Below are positions 1 to 7,103 of a DNA stretch of 13,795 nt, in pieces; positions within the stretch are counted from its first letter, which is position 1, and the number at the start of each line of letters is the position of its first letter. A program made the translations under genes and the position numbers. Source of the stretch: Natronohydrobacter sp. (lineage in GTDB: Bacteria; Pseudomonadota; Alphaproteobacteria; Rhodobacterales; Rhodobacteraceae); the NCBI GenBank assembly GCA_007123015.1, contig SKSL01000071.1, positions 1-13,795 on the forward strand, read 5' to 3'. Below the pieces are notes generated by a model. That model was given only the letters and a program-made list of their open reading frames with translations. It was not told the DNA's origin and did no database searches.

Positions 1-2000
1 TGGGGGTGGAACTGTTCTTTGACGAGCGGTTGGTGGTGCCGGATCATGCCTTGCGGGTGGCGGATGGGGCAATTGCGCCCTGGCGGAAGGGGAAATCGCC
101 CTATTTCCTGCAAACCATCGAGTCGCTGGCCAAGCATTATGAGTTTGACGCCAAGACTCCGTGGAAGGATTTGCCTGCGCATGTGAAACAGGTGTTCCTC
201 TATGGGTCAAACGGTGAGGAATTGCCGTTTCGCTATGATGAGGGCGGGCGGGTCTATAATGTGACCCGCGCTTTCGAGGGGGTTATCCCGAATATGGAGC
301 GGCGCTATCGCGAGACGGATTCAGCCTGGGTTCGCGAGGAATTCGAGCGCTACCAGAACCAGCGGGCCTGCGGCGTGTGTGACGGGCATCGGTTGAAGCC
401 GGAAGCCTTGGCCGTGAAGATCGGGGGCCTGCATATCGGGCAAGTGACCGAGATGGCCATTCGCGAGGCGCTGGCCTGGGTCGAGCAGGTGCCGGAGCAT
501 CTGAGCAAGCAGAAGAACGAGATTGCGCGCGCGATCCTGAAGGAGATCCGCGAGCGGTTGGGGTTTTTGGTGAATGTGGGTCTGGATTATCTGACTTTGG
601 GACGGCATGCAGGCACGCTGTCGGGCGGCGAGAGCCAGCGGATCCGGCTGGCCAGCCAGATCGGCAGCGGGCTGACGGGGGTGCTTTATGTGCTGGATGA
701 GCCCTCGATCGGGTTGCACCAGCGCGACAATGACCGGCTGCTGACGACGCTGCGCAATCTGCGCGATCAGGGCAATACAGTGCTGGTGGTCGAGCATGAT
801 GAGGAAGCCATTCGCACAGCGGATTTCGTGCTCGATATCGGGCCCGGCGCGGGGGTGCATGGCGGGCAGGTGGTCTCGCAGGGGACACCGGCCGAGATCA
901 TGGCCGATGCGGCCAGTGTGACAGGCCAGTATCTCTGCGGTACGCGCGAAATTGCCGTGCCGAAGACCCGCCGCAAGGGGAATGGGAAGAAGCTGACTGT
1001 CGTGAAGGCGAGTGGCAACAATCTGCGCGATGTGACAGCCGATTTTCCGCTGGGCAAGTTCGTCTGTGTGACCGGGGTTTCGGGCGGGGGGAAATCCACG
1101 CTGACGATCGAGACGCTGTTCAAGACGGCCTCGATGCGGCTCAACGGCGCGCGCCAGACCCCTGCGCCGTGCGAGACGATCAAGGGGCTGGAGCAGCTTG
1201 ACAAGGTGATCGATATTGACCAGCGGCCCATCGGGCGCACGCCACGCTCGAACCCGGCGACCTATACCGGGGCGTTCGGGCCGATCCGGGACTGGTTTGC
1301 AGGCCTGCCGGAATCCAAGGCGCGCGGCTACAAACCGGGGCGGTTTTCCTTCAACGTCAAGGGCGGGCGGTGTGAGGCCTGTCAGGGCGATGGTGTGCTG
1401 AAGATCGAGATGAATTTCCTGCCCGATGTCTATGTCACCTGCGAGACCTGCAAGGGCAAGCGCTACAATCGCGAAACCTTGGAAGTTCTGTTCAAAGGCA
1501 AGAGTATAGCTGACGTTCTTGATATGACAGTTGAAGAAGCGCAGGGGTTTTTCGAGGCCGTGCCGTCGATCCGCGAGAAGATGGATGCGCTGGTGCGTGT
1601 GGGTCTGGGCTATATCAAGGTAGGCCAGCAGGCGACGACGCTCTCAGGCGGCGAGGCGCAGCGGGTTAAACTATCGAAGGAACTGGCGCGGCGCTCGACA
1701 GGGCGGACGCTTTACATTCTGGATGAGCCGACGACAGGTCTGCATTTCGAGGATGTGCGCAAGCTGCTGGAAGTGCTGCATGAGCTTGTCGATCAGGGAA
1801 ATACAGTTGTGGTGATCGAGCATAATCTGGATGTGGTGAAGACCGCCGATTGGATCATCGATATCGGCCCCGAGGGCGGCGATGGGGGTGGGCAGCTAGT
1901 CGCGGTCGGCACGCCTGAGCAAGTGGCCGCGATCGAGGCCAGCCATACGGGCCGCTATCTGACACCTTTGTTGAAGGCGCGGCGCGTGGCGGCCGAATAA
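1..2000 (+). CDS. uvrA: UvrA excinuclease subunit A, C-terminal 664+ residues (5' end outside window)
   Basis: UvrA is the damage-recognition ATPase of nucleotide excision repair; it acts as a dimer that loads UvrB on damaged DNA. The reading frame is open at the left edge, and a usual UvrA is about 940-960 residues, so the first ~280 (first Walker A, UvrB-binding domain, first zinc module) are missing. Counting from the GTG at position 6, visible parts are a CxxC module with CGVCDGHRL near residue 120, the first ABC signature LSGGESQR at 205 with Walker B D231/E232, the second Walker A GVSGGGKST at 357-365, the zinc finger with C456, C459, C479 and C482, the second signature LSGGEAQR at 546, and Walker B D573/E574. 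The second P-loop has GGGK where many UvrAs have GSGK, which should still bind ATP. Both ATPase halves look intact. The GTG at 6 is an internal codon, not a start. No terminator is visible after the stop. Confidence 0.98.
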   Translation, partial: GVELFFDERLVVPDHALRVADGAIAPWRKGKSPYFLQTIESLAKHYEFDAKTPWKDLPAHVKQVFLYGSNGEELPFRYDEGGRVYNVTRAFEGVIPNMERRYRETDSAWVREEFERYQNQRACGVCDGHRLKPEALAVKIGGLHIGQVTEMAIREALAWVEQVPEHLSKQKNEIARAILKEIRERLGFLVNVGLDYLTLGRHAGTLSGGESQRIRLASQIGSGLTGVLYVLDEPSIGLHQRDNDRLLTTLRNLRDQGNTVLVVEHDEEAIRTADFVLDIGPGAGVHGGQVVSQGTPAEIMADAASVTGQYLCGTREIAVPKTRRKGNGKKLTVVKASGNNLRDVTADFPLGKFVCVTGVSGGGKSTLTIETLFKTASMRLNGARQTPAPCETIKGLEQLDKVIDIDQRPIGRTPRSNPATYTGAFGPIRDWFAGLPESKARGYKPGRFSFNVKGGRCEACQGDGVLKIEMNFLPDVYVTCETCKGKRYNRETLEVLFKGKSIADVLDMTVEEAQGFFEAVPSIREKMDALVRVGLGYIKVGQQATTLSGGEAQRVKLSKELARRSTGRTLYILDEPTTGLHFEDVRKLLEVLHELVDQGNTVVVIEHNLDVVKTADWIIDIGPEGGDGGGQLVAVGTPEQVAAIEASHTGRYLTPLLKARRVAAE

Positions 2001-2123
2001 CCTGCTGTTGCACAAGGAGCGTCCCGCGTGCCGCTTGCTCACGACACTGCAAGGCGAAACCGCTTGCCAGCTTATGCCTGCCCCCTTACCTTCACTCGCA
2101 AATTGCTCAGGGAGTTCCGCGAC

Positions 2124-3536
2124 ATGCCCCAACGCCCACCGCACGCGCGACATATTCTGTTGGCGCTTACTGTAGCGCTGGCCGCGCCGGTTCATGCCCA
2201 GACTGATGGTGTCATGTCCCGCCAATATGAGGATGGCGGTATCTATGAAGGGGAGTTTCTCGACGGTTTGCAACATGGCATCGGCACCTATCGGATGCCC
2301 AATGGCTTCGAATATACTGGCGCATGGGTTGCGGGCGAAATCAGTGGCGACGGGGTGGCGCGTTATCCCTCGGGTGCCGTTTATGAAGGGCAGTTCGCGG
2401 CAGGTCGCCCGCATGGGATCGGCAAGATGACTTTTGCAGATGGTTCGACCTATGAAGGCGCCTGGGTAGAAGGACGGATCGAGGGCGAGGGAATTCGCGT
2501 GTTCGCCAATGACTCCATCTATGAGGGCAGCTTTCTGGACGGGCAACCGCATGGAAGCGGCGTTCTGACCCGTCCGGATGGCTACCGTTATGAAGGGGAA
2601 TGGGTCGAAGGTCTGCGCGACGGTCGCGGCATGATCACCTATCCTGATGGCGCGGTCTATGAGGGCGAGATGCAAGCCGATCTACGCCATGGCACAGGCA
2701 TTCTGACAGGGACTGACGGGCTGCGCTATGAAGGCGAGTGGCTGGAAGGTCAGTTGCACGGGCAGGGTGTGCTGACGCAGGCCAATGGCGATGTCTACAC
2801 AGGTGGGTTCCGGTCAGGGCTGCGCGATGGCCCGGCGCGCGTGGAACAGGCGGACGGGCTGGTCTTCGAGGGGACCTTCGTCAATGACATGCGCGAAGGG
2901 CCCGGACGGTTGAGCGGGCCAGATGGCTATCTTTACGAAGGGCCCTGGATTGCCGGGCAGATCGAAGGCGAGGGTGTGCTGGTCCAGCCCGATGGTGCGC
3001 GGTTTGAAGGCAGCTTCCGGGCGGGTCTGCCAGATGGCAGCGGCATGATCACCTATGCTGATGGCAGCACCTATGAAGGCGACTGGCTTGAAGGTCAGTT
3101 TCATGGCCAGGGCCGTGCTGTCTTTGCCGATGGCAGCATTTACGAAGGGGGTTTCGCGCGCGGCCTGTCGGAAGGTCAGGGTGTGATGAGCTTTGCCGAT
3201 GGGCGCGTCTACACTGGGGATTTTCTGGGCGGCGAGATGCATGGGCAAGGGGAAATGCGTTTTCCCGATGGCTCTGTGTATCGTGGTCAATTTGCCGAGG
3301 GCACGCGTGAAGGTCTCGGGCGGATCGAAATGGCAGATGGGTTCAGCTATGAGGGGGACTGGTCCGGTGGCCAGATCACCGGGCAGGGCATCGCGACCTA
3401 TAGCACTGGCGATGTCTATGAAGGGGAATTCCTGAATGGCCAGCGGCACGGGACTGGCGTGCTGCGCTATGCGACCGGGCAAGTGCTGTCAGGGGATTGG
3501 GATGCAGGGCGCATGACTGTGCGCGACGACGACTGA
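2124..3536 (+). CDS. Exported MORN-repeat protein (470 aa)
   Basis: The protein has a signal peptide (MPQRPPHARH, hydrophobic stretch ILLALTVALAAP, likely cut after VHA before QTDG) followed by an uninterrupted array of MORN units. There are 18 full 23-residue repeats (residues 39-452) and a partial one to residue 470. Units follow the pattern xxYEGxF/WxxGxxHGxGxxxxxDG with no insertion anywhere. There is no lipobox, no further membrane segment and no catalytic domain, so a soluble periplasmic or secreted beta-hairpin solenoid is inferred. In eukaryotes MORN arrays bind lipids or form scaffolds; bacterial roles are poorly known. The ATG at 2124 is preferred because it makes a clean signal peptide and has GGGAG about 9 nt upstream. 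An in-frame GTG at 2028 also has AAGGAG upstream, but starting there would bury the signal peptide behind 32 residues. The DUF2256 gene follows 8 bp downstream. Confidence 0.9.
   Translation: MPQRPPHARHILLALTVALAAPVHAQTDGVMSRQYEDGGIYEGEFLDGLQHGIGTYRMPNGFEYTGAWVAGEISGDGVARYPSGAVYEGQFAAGRPHGIGKMTFADGSTYEGAWVEGRIEGEGIRVFANDSIYEGSFLDGQPHGSGVLTRPDGYRYEGEWVEGLRDGRGMITYPDGAVYEGEMQADLRHGTGILTGTDGLRYEGEWLEGQLHGQGVLTQANGDVYTGGFRSGLRDGPARVEQADGLVFEGTFVNDMREGPGRLSGPDGYLYEGPWIAGQIEGEGVLVQPDGARFEGSFRAGLPDGSGMITYADGSTYEGDWLEGQFHGQGRAVFADGSIYEGGFARGLSEGQGVMSFADGRVYTGDFLGGEMHGQGEMRFPDGSVYRGQFAEGTREGLGRIEMADGFSYEGDWSGGQITGQGIATYSTGDVYEGEFLNGQRHGTGVLRYATGQVLSGDWDAGRMTVRDDD
2238..3479 (+). repeat. 18 tandem 69-bp MORN-coding units, probably two 9-unit blocks
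   Basis: Eighteen coding units of exactly 69 bp lie end to end. Units 1-9 (2238-2858) and 10-18 (2859-3479) correspond pairwise: unit 2 and 11 share W-(V/I)-A-G-x-I, 4 and 13 share STYEG with VFA, 5 and 14 share SIYEG, 8 and 17 share a GQ..GQG core, and 9 and 18 begin DVY. The aromatic residue after the EG pair alternates F/W within blocks, and the alternation slips at the 9/10 boundary, as expected for duplication of an odd number of units. Confidence 0.8.
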
Positions 3537-3544
3537 TCCGGGCT

Positions 3545-3727
3545 ATGGCGAAGATGCGGCGCAAGGGTGATCTGCCGCAAAAGCCCTGTGCGCAATGCGG
3601 ACGGCCTTTCACATGGCGCAAGAAATGGGAAAAGGTGTGGGACGAGGTGCGCTACTGTTCGGATCGCTGCCGCTCAGATGCGCGCGCGGGAAAACGGGTT
3701 GACTCAAAGGTCGAGGGCCGCGCGTAG
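3545..3727 (+). CDS. DUF2256 family small zinc-ribbon protein (60 aa)
   Basis: This is a small basic protein with the DUF2256 pattern: LPQKPCAQCGRPF, then WRKKWEKVWDEVRYCSDRC. Cysteines C15, C18, C38 and C42 form a CxxC...CxxxC set likely to bind one zinc ion. The family is widespread, about 50-60 residues long and of unknown function. The ATG at 3545 starts 8 bp after the MORN stop without a clear Shine-Dalgarno, so translational coupling is likely; a second in-frame ATG lies at 3554. Its last 24 bp overlap the last codons of the convergent hydrolase gene, so both 3' ends share the same DNA and no terminator fits between them. Confidence 0.85.
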   Translation: MAKMRRKGDLPQKPCAQCGRPFTWRKKWEKVWDEVRYCSDRCRSDARAGKRVDSKVEGRA

Positions 3728-4486
3728 CGCTGCTATGAAATCCGGATCGCCATAGATCGCATTATGGCCGGACGCGATCCGGGCAATCTGCGCTTGTGGC
3801 AGGGCCTGTGCCAGGGCCTCGGCGCGGGCAGGGGGAATAACCTCGTCTTGAGTGGCGAGGATCAGATGGATATCGGCGTGACTGCGCGCTAAAGCCTGTT
3901 TCGGGTTCATTTCATGTCGAAACAGCAGCCCGACCGGCGCGAAAGGGTAAAGCTGACGTGCCACAGCGGCCAGACTGTCGAAGGGTGTGACCAGCACGAC
4001 CCGCGCAATATCACGCTCGGCGGCCAGATGCGCCGCGACCCCGCTGCCAATGCTGAAACCGACCGCAATCACACCAGAGCCATCGGGCGCGATCAGGTCA
4101 TGGATCGCCACTGCATCGGCCATCAGCGCCTGCGCCGACGGGCGGCCGGTGCTGGGCGCATAGCCGCGATAGTGGAAGCAGACCACGTCATGCTCAGGCG
4201 CGATCTGATGCAGGAACAGCGCCATGGCTTCCGCGTTCCAGGCATTGCCGCCAAAGCAAAGGATCACAGGCCGCGCAGGATCGCGCCCCATGATCCGCAC
4301 CCCATGCAGCCTGTCGCCCCCCTCGAGCGGCAATTCCAGCCGGATCGTGCTGTCTGGCAGATCTGGCGCTGGCCCAACCAACGCGCGGGGAAACAGCAGC
4401 GCAGTCTGAAAGGCCGCAAGCAATCCGATCATGACAATCCCAAAGAGCGCGATAGAAGCCGCAAGTTTGACCAGCCCGTTCAGCAC
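3704..4486 (-). CDS. Membrane-anchored alpha/beta hydrolase (260 aa)
   Basis: A hydrophobic segment at residues 8-32 should anchor the protein in the inner membrane; the rest is an alpha/beta-hydrolase fold. A complete putative triad is visible: nucleophile S145 in GFSIGSG (GxSxG), acid D214 in ATQDEVIPP and H241 in ASGHNAIYGDP. FGGNAWN near residue 78 can form the oxyanion hole. The architecture (one N-terminal helix, about 250 residues) resembles the BEM46/ABHD13-like group of serine hydrolases. The substrate cannot be read from the sequence. The start is GTG at 4486, inside the end of the trmO-like gene: GTGCTGA contains this start and the upstream TGA stop, a 7-bp overlap pointing to coupled translation. 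It is the last gene of the operon that starts with the Ppx/GppA gene. Confidence 0.85.
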   Translation of the reverse strand: MLNGLVKLAASIALFGIVMIGLLAAFQTALLFPRALVGPAPDLPDSTIRLELPLEGGDRLHGVRIMGRDPARPVILCFGGNAWNAEAMALFLHQIAPEHDVVCFHYRGYAPSTGRPSAQALMADAVAIHDLIAPDGSGVIAVGFSIGSGVAAHLAAERDIARVVLVTPFDSLAAVARQLYPFAPVGLLFRHEMNPKQALARSHADIHLILATQDEVIPPARAEALAQALPQAQIARIASGHNAIYGDPDFIAALRAALDL

Positions 4487-4983
4487 GCAGGTATCGTATC
4501 GACCTGCGGCAGATGGGGTTTGATGTCGATCAGCGGCGTTTGGTTGACAGCATCGATCGCGTCGATGTCCACACTGCCGCGTGCCATATCCAGCGCCAGA
4601 ACTGTCACCACCCCCATGCCAATCGGATTGGGCCGCACTGGAGAGCGCAGATTGAACGTACCAGTGCCATCGCTGCGATGGCGTGGGGTCTGGCGCAGCA
4701 AGTCGCGCGGGGCGTGGCCCATCCAGTAGAGAAGCACGAGCGCATCGCCGGGCGTGATCCCTTCAAGGGCGGGGCGGAATTGCGGCGCGATGATCAGGCG
4801 TGCGGGGGCAGCCCGGTCGCGGGCTTGCCGCAGGTTCCTGGGGCAGTCTTCCAGGCTCCAAGGGCTCTGGATTTCGCCGATGAAGGTGATCTGCGCGTGA
4901 CACTCAAGCGCGGTGTCAAGACGGGTTTCGCCCGCGCGGCTGTCAAATCGTCCCATCTGATGCATCACTTGAAGAGCGTCCAC
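4480..4983 (-). CDS. trmO: TrmO/TsaA-like tRNA methyltransferase (up to 167 aa)
   Basis: This belongs to the TsaA/TrmO family. The studied E. coli member uses S-adenosylmethionine to add the N6-methyl group to t6A37 of tRNA-Thr, forming m6t6A. The family core is clear: ITFIGEIQSPW near residue 32, the hallmark RSPVRPNPIG at 113-122 and the ending TPLIDIKPHLP. It is much shorter than the 235-residue E. coli enzyme and lacks its C-terminal extension, as is common for short family members. The start is uncertain. GTG at 4983 has AAGGG 4 nt upstream and overlaps the end of rlmE by 41 bp; ATGs at 4965 and 4956 lack a clear ribosome-binding site. Conserved sequence begins only about residue 30, so it does not decide. 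The exact tRNA target in this organism is inferred from the family. Confidence 0.85.
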   Translation of the reverse strand: MDALQVMHQMGRFDSRAGETRLDTALECHAQITFIGEIQSPWSLEDCPRNLRQARDRAAPARLIIAPQFRPALEGITPGDALVLLYWMGHAPRDLLRQTPRHRSDGTGTFNLRSPVRPNPIGMGVVTVLALDMARGSVDIDAIDAVNQTPLIDIKPHLPQVDTIPAC

Positions 4984-5680
4984 GAAACCCTTGCGCTACA
5001 ACATATTTCTCGGAACTGTCCGAGCGGCTGGCGGGCGGTTTCACATTGGCCACTTTCTTGAAATTGCGCTTGAGAAGCTGCTGCAATTCGCCCTCGGCGC
5101 CCCCGGCCAGAACCTTGGCGACGAAGGTGCCGCCCTCTTCCAGCACATCAAAGGCGAAATGCGCGGCGGCTTCGCAGAGCGCCATGATGCGCAGATGGTC
5201 TGTCTGCTTATGCCCGGAAGAAGCCGCCGCCATATCCGACATGACCACATCCGCTGGTCCACCAAGCCAGTCCTTGACCTGATCGTCAGCGCCATCATCG
5301 AGAAAATCGAGCACATGCACTTCGGCACCTGCCAGCGGCTCGACCTCTTGCAGGTCGATTCCCAGCACGCGACCCACGCGCTTGCCGGGTTTCTCGCCCA
5401 GGGCATTGACGCGCTTGACGGCGACCTGCAGCCAGCCGCCCGGCGCGCAGCCCAGATCAACGACGCGCGCGCCCGGCACCAGAAAGCGGTATTTGTCATC
5501 CAGTTCAATGATCTTGTAGGCCGCGCGGCCGCGATAGCCATCGCGCCGTGCGGCCGCCACATACGGGTCATTCAGCTGCCGTTCCAGCCAGCGGGTCGAA
5601 GACAGCTTGCGCCCGCGCGCGGTCTTTACCTTGACCTTCAACTCGCGCTGGCCGCGCCCAGAGGTGTTCTTGGTTGCCAT
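4943..5680 (-). CDS. rlmE: RlmE (FtsJ/RrmJ) 23S rRNA 2'-O-methyltransferase (245 aa)
   Basis: RlmE methylates the ribose of U2552 in the 23S rRNA A-loop with S-adenosylmethionine, a late step in large-subunit assembly. The SAM-binding motif DLGCAPGGW lies at residues 75-83. The K-D-K-E catalytic tetrad is complete: K56 in AAYKIIELDDKY, D149 in MSDMAA, K189 in FVAKVLAGG and E224 in SSEKYVV. The N-terminal 30 residues are rich in lysine and arginine, fitting RNA contact. At 245 residues it is somewhat longer than E. coli RlmE (209), mostly through the basic N-terminus and a Ser/Asp-rich tail. It starts 18 bp after the Ppx/GppA gene and its end overlaps the trmO-like gene, so these are cotranscribed. 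Confidence 0.95.
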   Translation of the reverse strand: MATKNTSGRGQRELKVKVKTARGRKLSSTRWLERQLNDPYVAAARRDGYRGRAAYKIIELDDKYRFLVPGARVVDLGCAPGGWLQVAVKRVNALGEKPGKRVGRVLGIDLQEVEPLAGAEVHVLDFLDDGADDQVKDWLGGPADVVMSDMAAASSGHKQTDHLRIMALCEAAAHFAFDVLEEGGTFVAKVLAGGAEGELQQLLKRNFKKVANVKPPASRSDSSEKYVVAQGFRGRSSSDASDGTI

Positions 5681-5698
5681 AGGCGTATGGTGCTTTCT

Positions 5699-6844
5699 TC
5701 AATGGCTCAGATCAAGCACACCATCGCGGCTCATCTGGGCAAATAACAGCCCTTCGCGCAGACCCCGATCTGCGACCGACATGCGATCCGTGGGCCAGAC
5801 CCGCATCAGTGCAGTCAGAATCGCCGCTCCCGACATGATCTGCGTATGGCGATCGCGCCCGATGCGCGGGTCCTGCCTGCGCCCGATTGGTCCAAGCGCC
5901 AGATATTCGCGGATCACCTTATCAACCTGTGTCGAGTTCATCACCAGCCCATCGACCTTGTTGCGGTCATAGCGTTTCAGCCGTAGGTAAGAGGCCGCGA
6001 CAGTCGTGATCGTGCCCGATGTGCCGATGATCTGGAATTTCTCATGCGCAGTGCCATCGCGATAGGGCGCGAAGGCTTCGAGTTGCTCTTCGAAATACCA
6101 GCTCATCAGCGCGAAACGGGCCGCGTCGTCATCGACTTCGCGGAAGTAATCCTTCAGCGTTGCGACCCCCAGCGGCACGGAAATCCAGTCTACGACATGC
6201 GCGTGCCCATCCGCCGGTGCGCGCATGAACGGGCCGCGATGCATGGACATGATGGCGTTGCCGCGCCGATCAGGCGCGACGCGCGACAGGTCGATCCAGA
6301 CCAGTTCGGTGGATCCGCCGCCAATGTCGATGACCAGCAACTGCTCGGTATCCGGTGCCACCAACGAGGCGCAGGAGACAACCGCCAGCCGGGCTTCTTC
6401 TTCGGCAGTGATGATATCAAGCTTGAGCCCGGTTTCGCGCTGCATGCGGCGCATGAATTCGCCCGAATTGCGCGCGCGTCTGCAAGCTTCGGTCGCGACC
6501 AGCCGCATGTTGCGCACACCATGTTGTTCCAGCTTGGTACGACAGATTCGAAGCGCCTGAAGCGTGCGCTGCATCGGGCGGTAAGACAGGACACCAGAGC
6601 TTTTCAGCCCGGTACCAAGCTCGACGGCTTTCGAGAAGCTGTCCACAACCTCGAAATGCCCGCCCTGAGGGCGCGCGATGAGCATACGACAACTGTTCGT
6701 ACCCAGATCAAGCGCCGCATAAAGCGACGGCTTGGTCGATCTGGGGCGGCGCGGCGCCTTTTCCGGATGCGTCGCCACAGCATCGGACTGTGGGACAGAG
6801 CGAGTCAGAAAAACGTCCGCGCCATCGGGACGCTCGGGCGTCAT
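5699..6844 (-). CDS. Short Ppx/GppA family phosphatase (381 aa)
   Basis: Members of this ASKHA-fold family hydrolyse inorganic polyphosphate (Ppx) or pppGpp (GppA). Recognisable motifs are the phosphate-1 loop LDLGTNSCR at residues 45-53, VATEACRRA near 116, AEEEARLA with the likely catalytic glutamate near 149, the phosphate-2 loop DIGGGSTEL at 173-181, GTSGTITT and the C-terminal VADRGLREGLL. It has only the two ASKHA domains and lacks the HD-like C-terminal domain of the 500-residue E. coli Ppx and GppA. Which substrate it prefers cannot be told from sequence. The first 40 residues look disordered. The start has GGAGGG about 6 nt upstream. It is the first gene of the ppx-rlmE-trmO-hydrolase operon. 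Confidence 0.9.
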   Translation of the reverse strand: MTPERPDGADVFLTRSVPQSDAVATHPEKAPRRPRSTKPSLYAALDLGTNSCRMLIARPQGGHFEVVDSFSKAVELGTGLKSSGVLSYRPMQRTLQALRICRTKLEQHGVRNMRLVATEACRRARNSGEFMRRMQRETGLKLDIITAEEEARLAVVSCASLVAPDTEQLLVIDIGGGSTELVWIDLSRVAPDRRGNAIMSMHRGPFMRAPADGHAHVVDWISVPLGVATLKDYFREVDDDAARFALMSWYFEEQLEAFAPYRDGTAHEKFQIIGTSGTITTVAASYLRLKRYDRNKVDGLVMNSTQVDKVIREYLALGPIGRRQDPRIGRDRHTQIMSGAAILTALMRVWPTDRMSVADRGLREGLLFAQMSRDGVLDLSH

Positions 6845-6872
6845 GGGTCGCCCTCCAATTCAAGTTATCGCC

Positions 6873-6901
6873 AAAATAATGCGCAGCGCGGCTTTGCGCA
6901 A
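6873..6901 (-). promoter_or_regulatory. Candidate sigma-70-type promoter of the Ppx/GppA-rlmE operon
   Basis: On the minus strand TTGCGC (6901-6896) and TATTTT (6878-6873) are separated by 17 bp, and the GGAGGG ribosome-binding site follows. The fit to the housekeeping consensus is moderate. It lies in the 259-bp divergent spacer shared with the one-carbon operon. Confidence 0.4.
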
Positions 6902-7053
6902 GTATTTGCTTATGCTCCTTTGCGTGGACTTCGCGGCTTGTCATGATCTGGATGAATTTTTTTCGGGTCTGGCTGACTCGTCTTGGGGCAGGGTTTGCGG
7001 ATAGAGATAGGGTCGCAGGCAGGCCCTGCAGTGTCGCCCATAATGTCGCGCCA

Positions 7054-7070
7054 TAGGCATATCTTGCCTA
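7054..7070. promoter_or_regulatory. Perfect 17-bp inverted repeat ahead of the one-carbon operon (candidate operator)
   Basis: TAGGCA-TATCT-TGCCTA is a perfect inverted repeat with 6-bp arms, ending 33 bp before the first start codon of the operon at 7104. CATAAT at 7039-7044 resembles a -10 box just upstream (its -35 is poor), which would put the repeat around the transcription start, a typical repressor position. No riboswitch for cobalamin or S-adenosylmethionine is recognisable in this leader. The cognate regulator is unknown. Confidence 0.35.
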
Positions 7071-7103
7071 ATGCAGCGGGGCCGCAACAAGATAGGACGG
7101 ATC

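Noticed and set aside
1896..2675. 259-residue minus-strand frame (and another at 2814-3482) across the MORN gene
   Set aside because: The 69-bp repeat keeps the opposite frame free of stops periodically; the plus strand carries the signal peptide and MORN motif.
3914..4729. 271-residue plus-strand frame over the hydrolase and trmO-like genes
   Set aside because: It lies antisense to two genes with complete family motifs and has no recognisable domain.
7015..7029. Small inverted repeat GCAGG-N5-CCTGC in the divergent spacer
   Set aside because: Five-bp arms in GC-rich DNA are expected by chance and no U-run or promoter element is associated.
6845..7103. Possible SAM-II, SAH or cobalamin riboswitch ahead of the one-carbon operon
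   Set aside because: None of the conserved core sequences of these classes could be found by eye; only simple inverted repeats are present.
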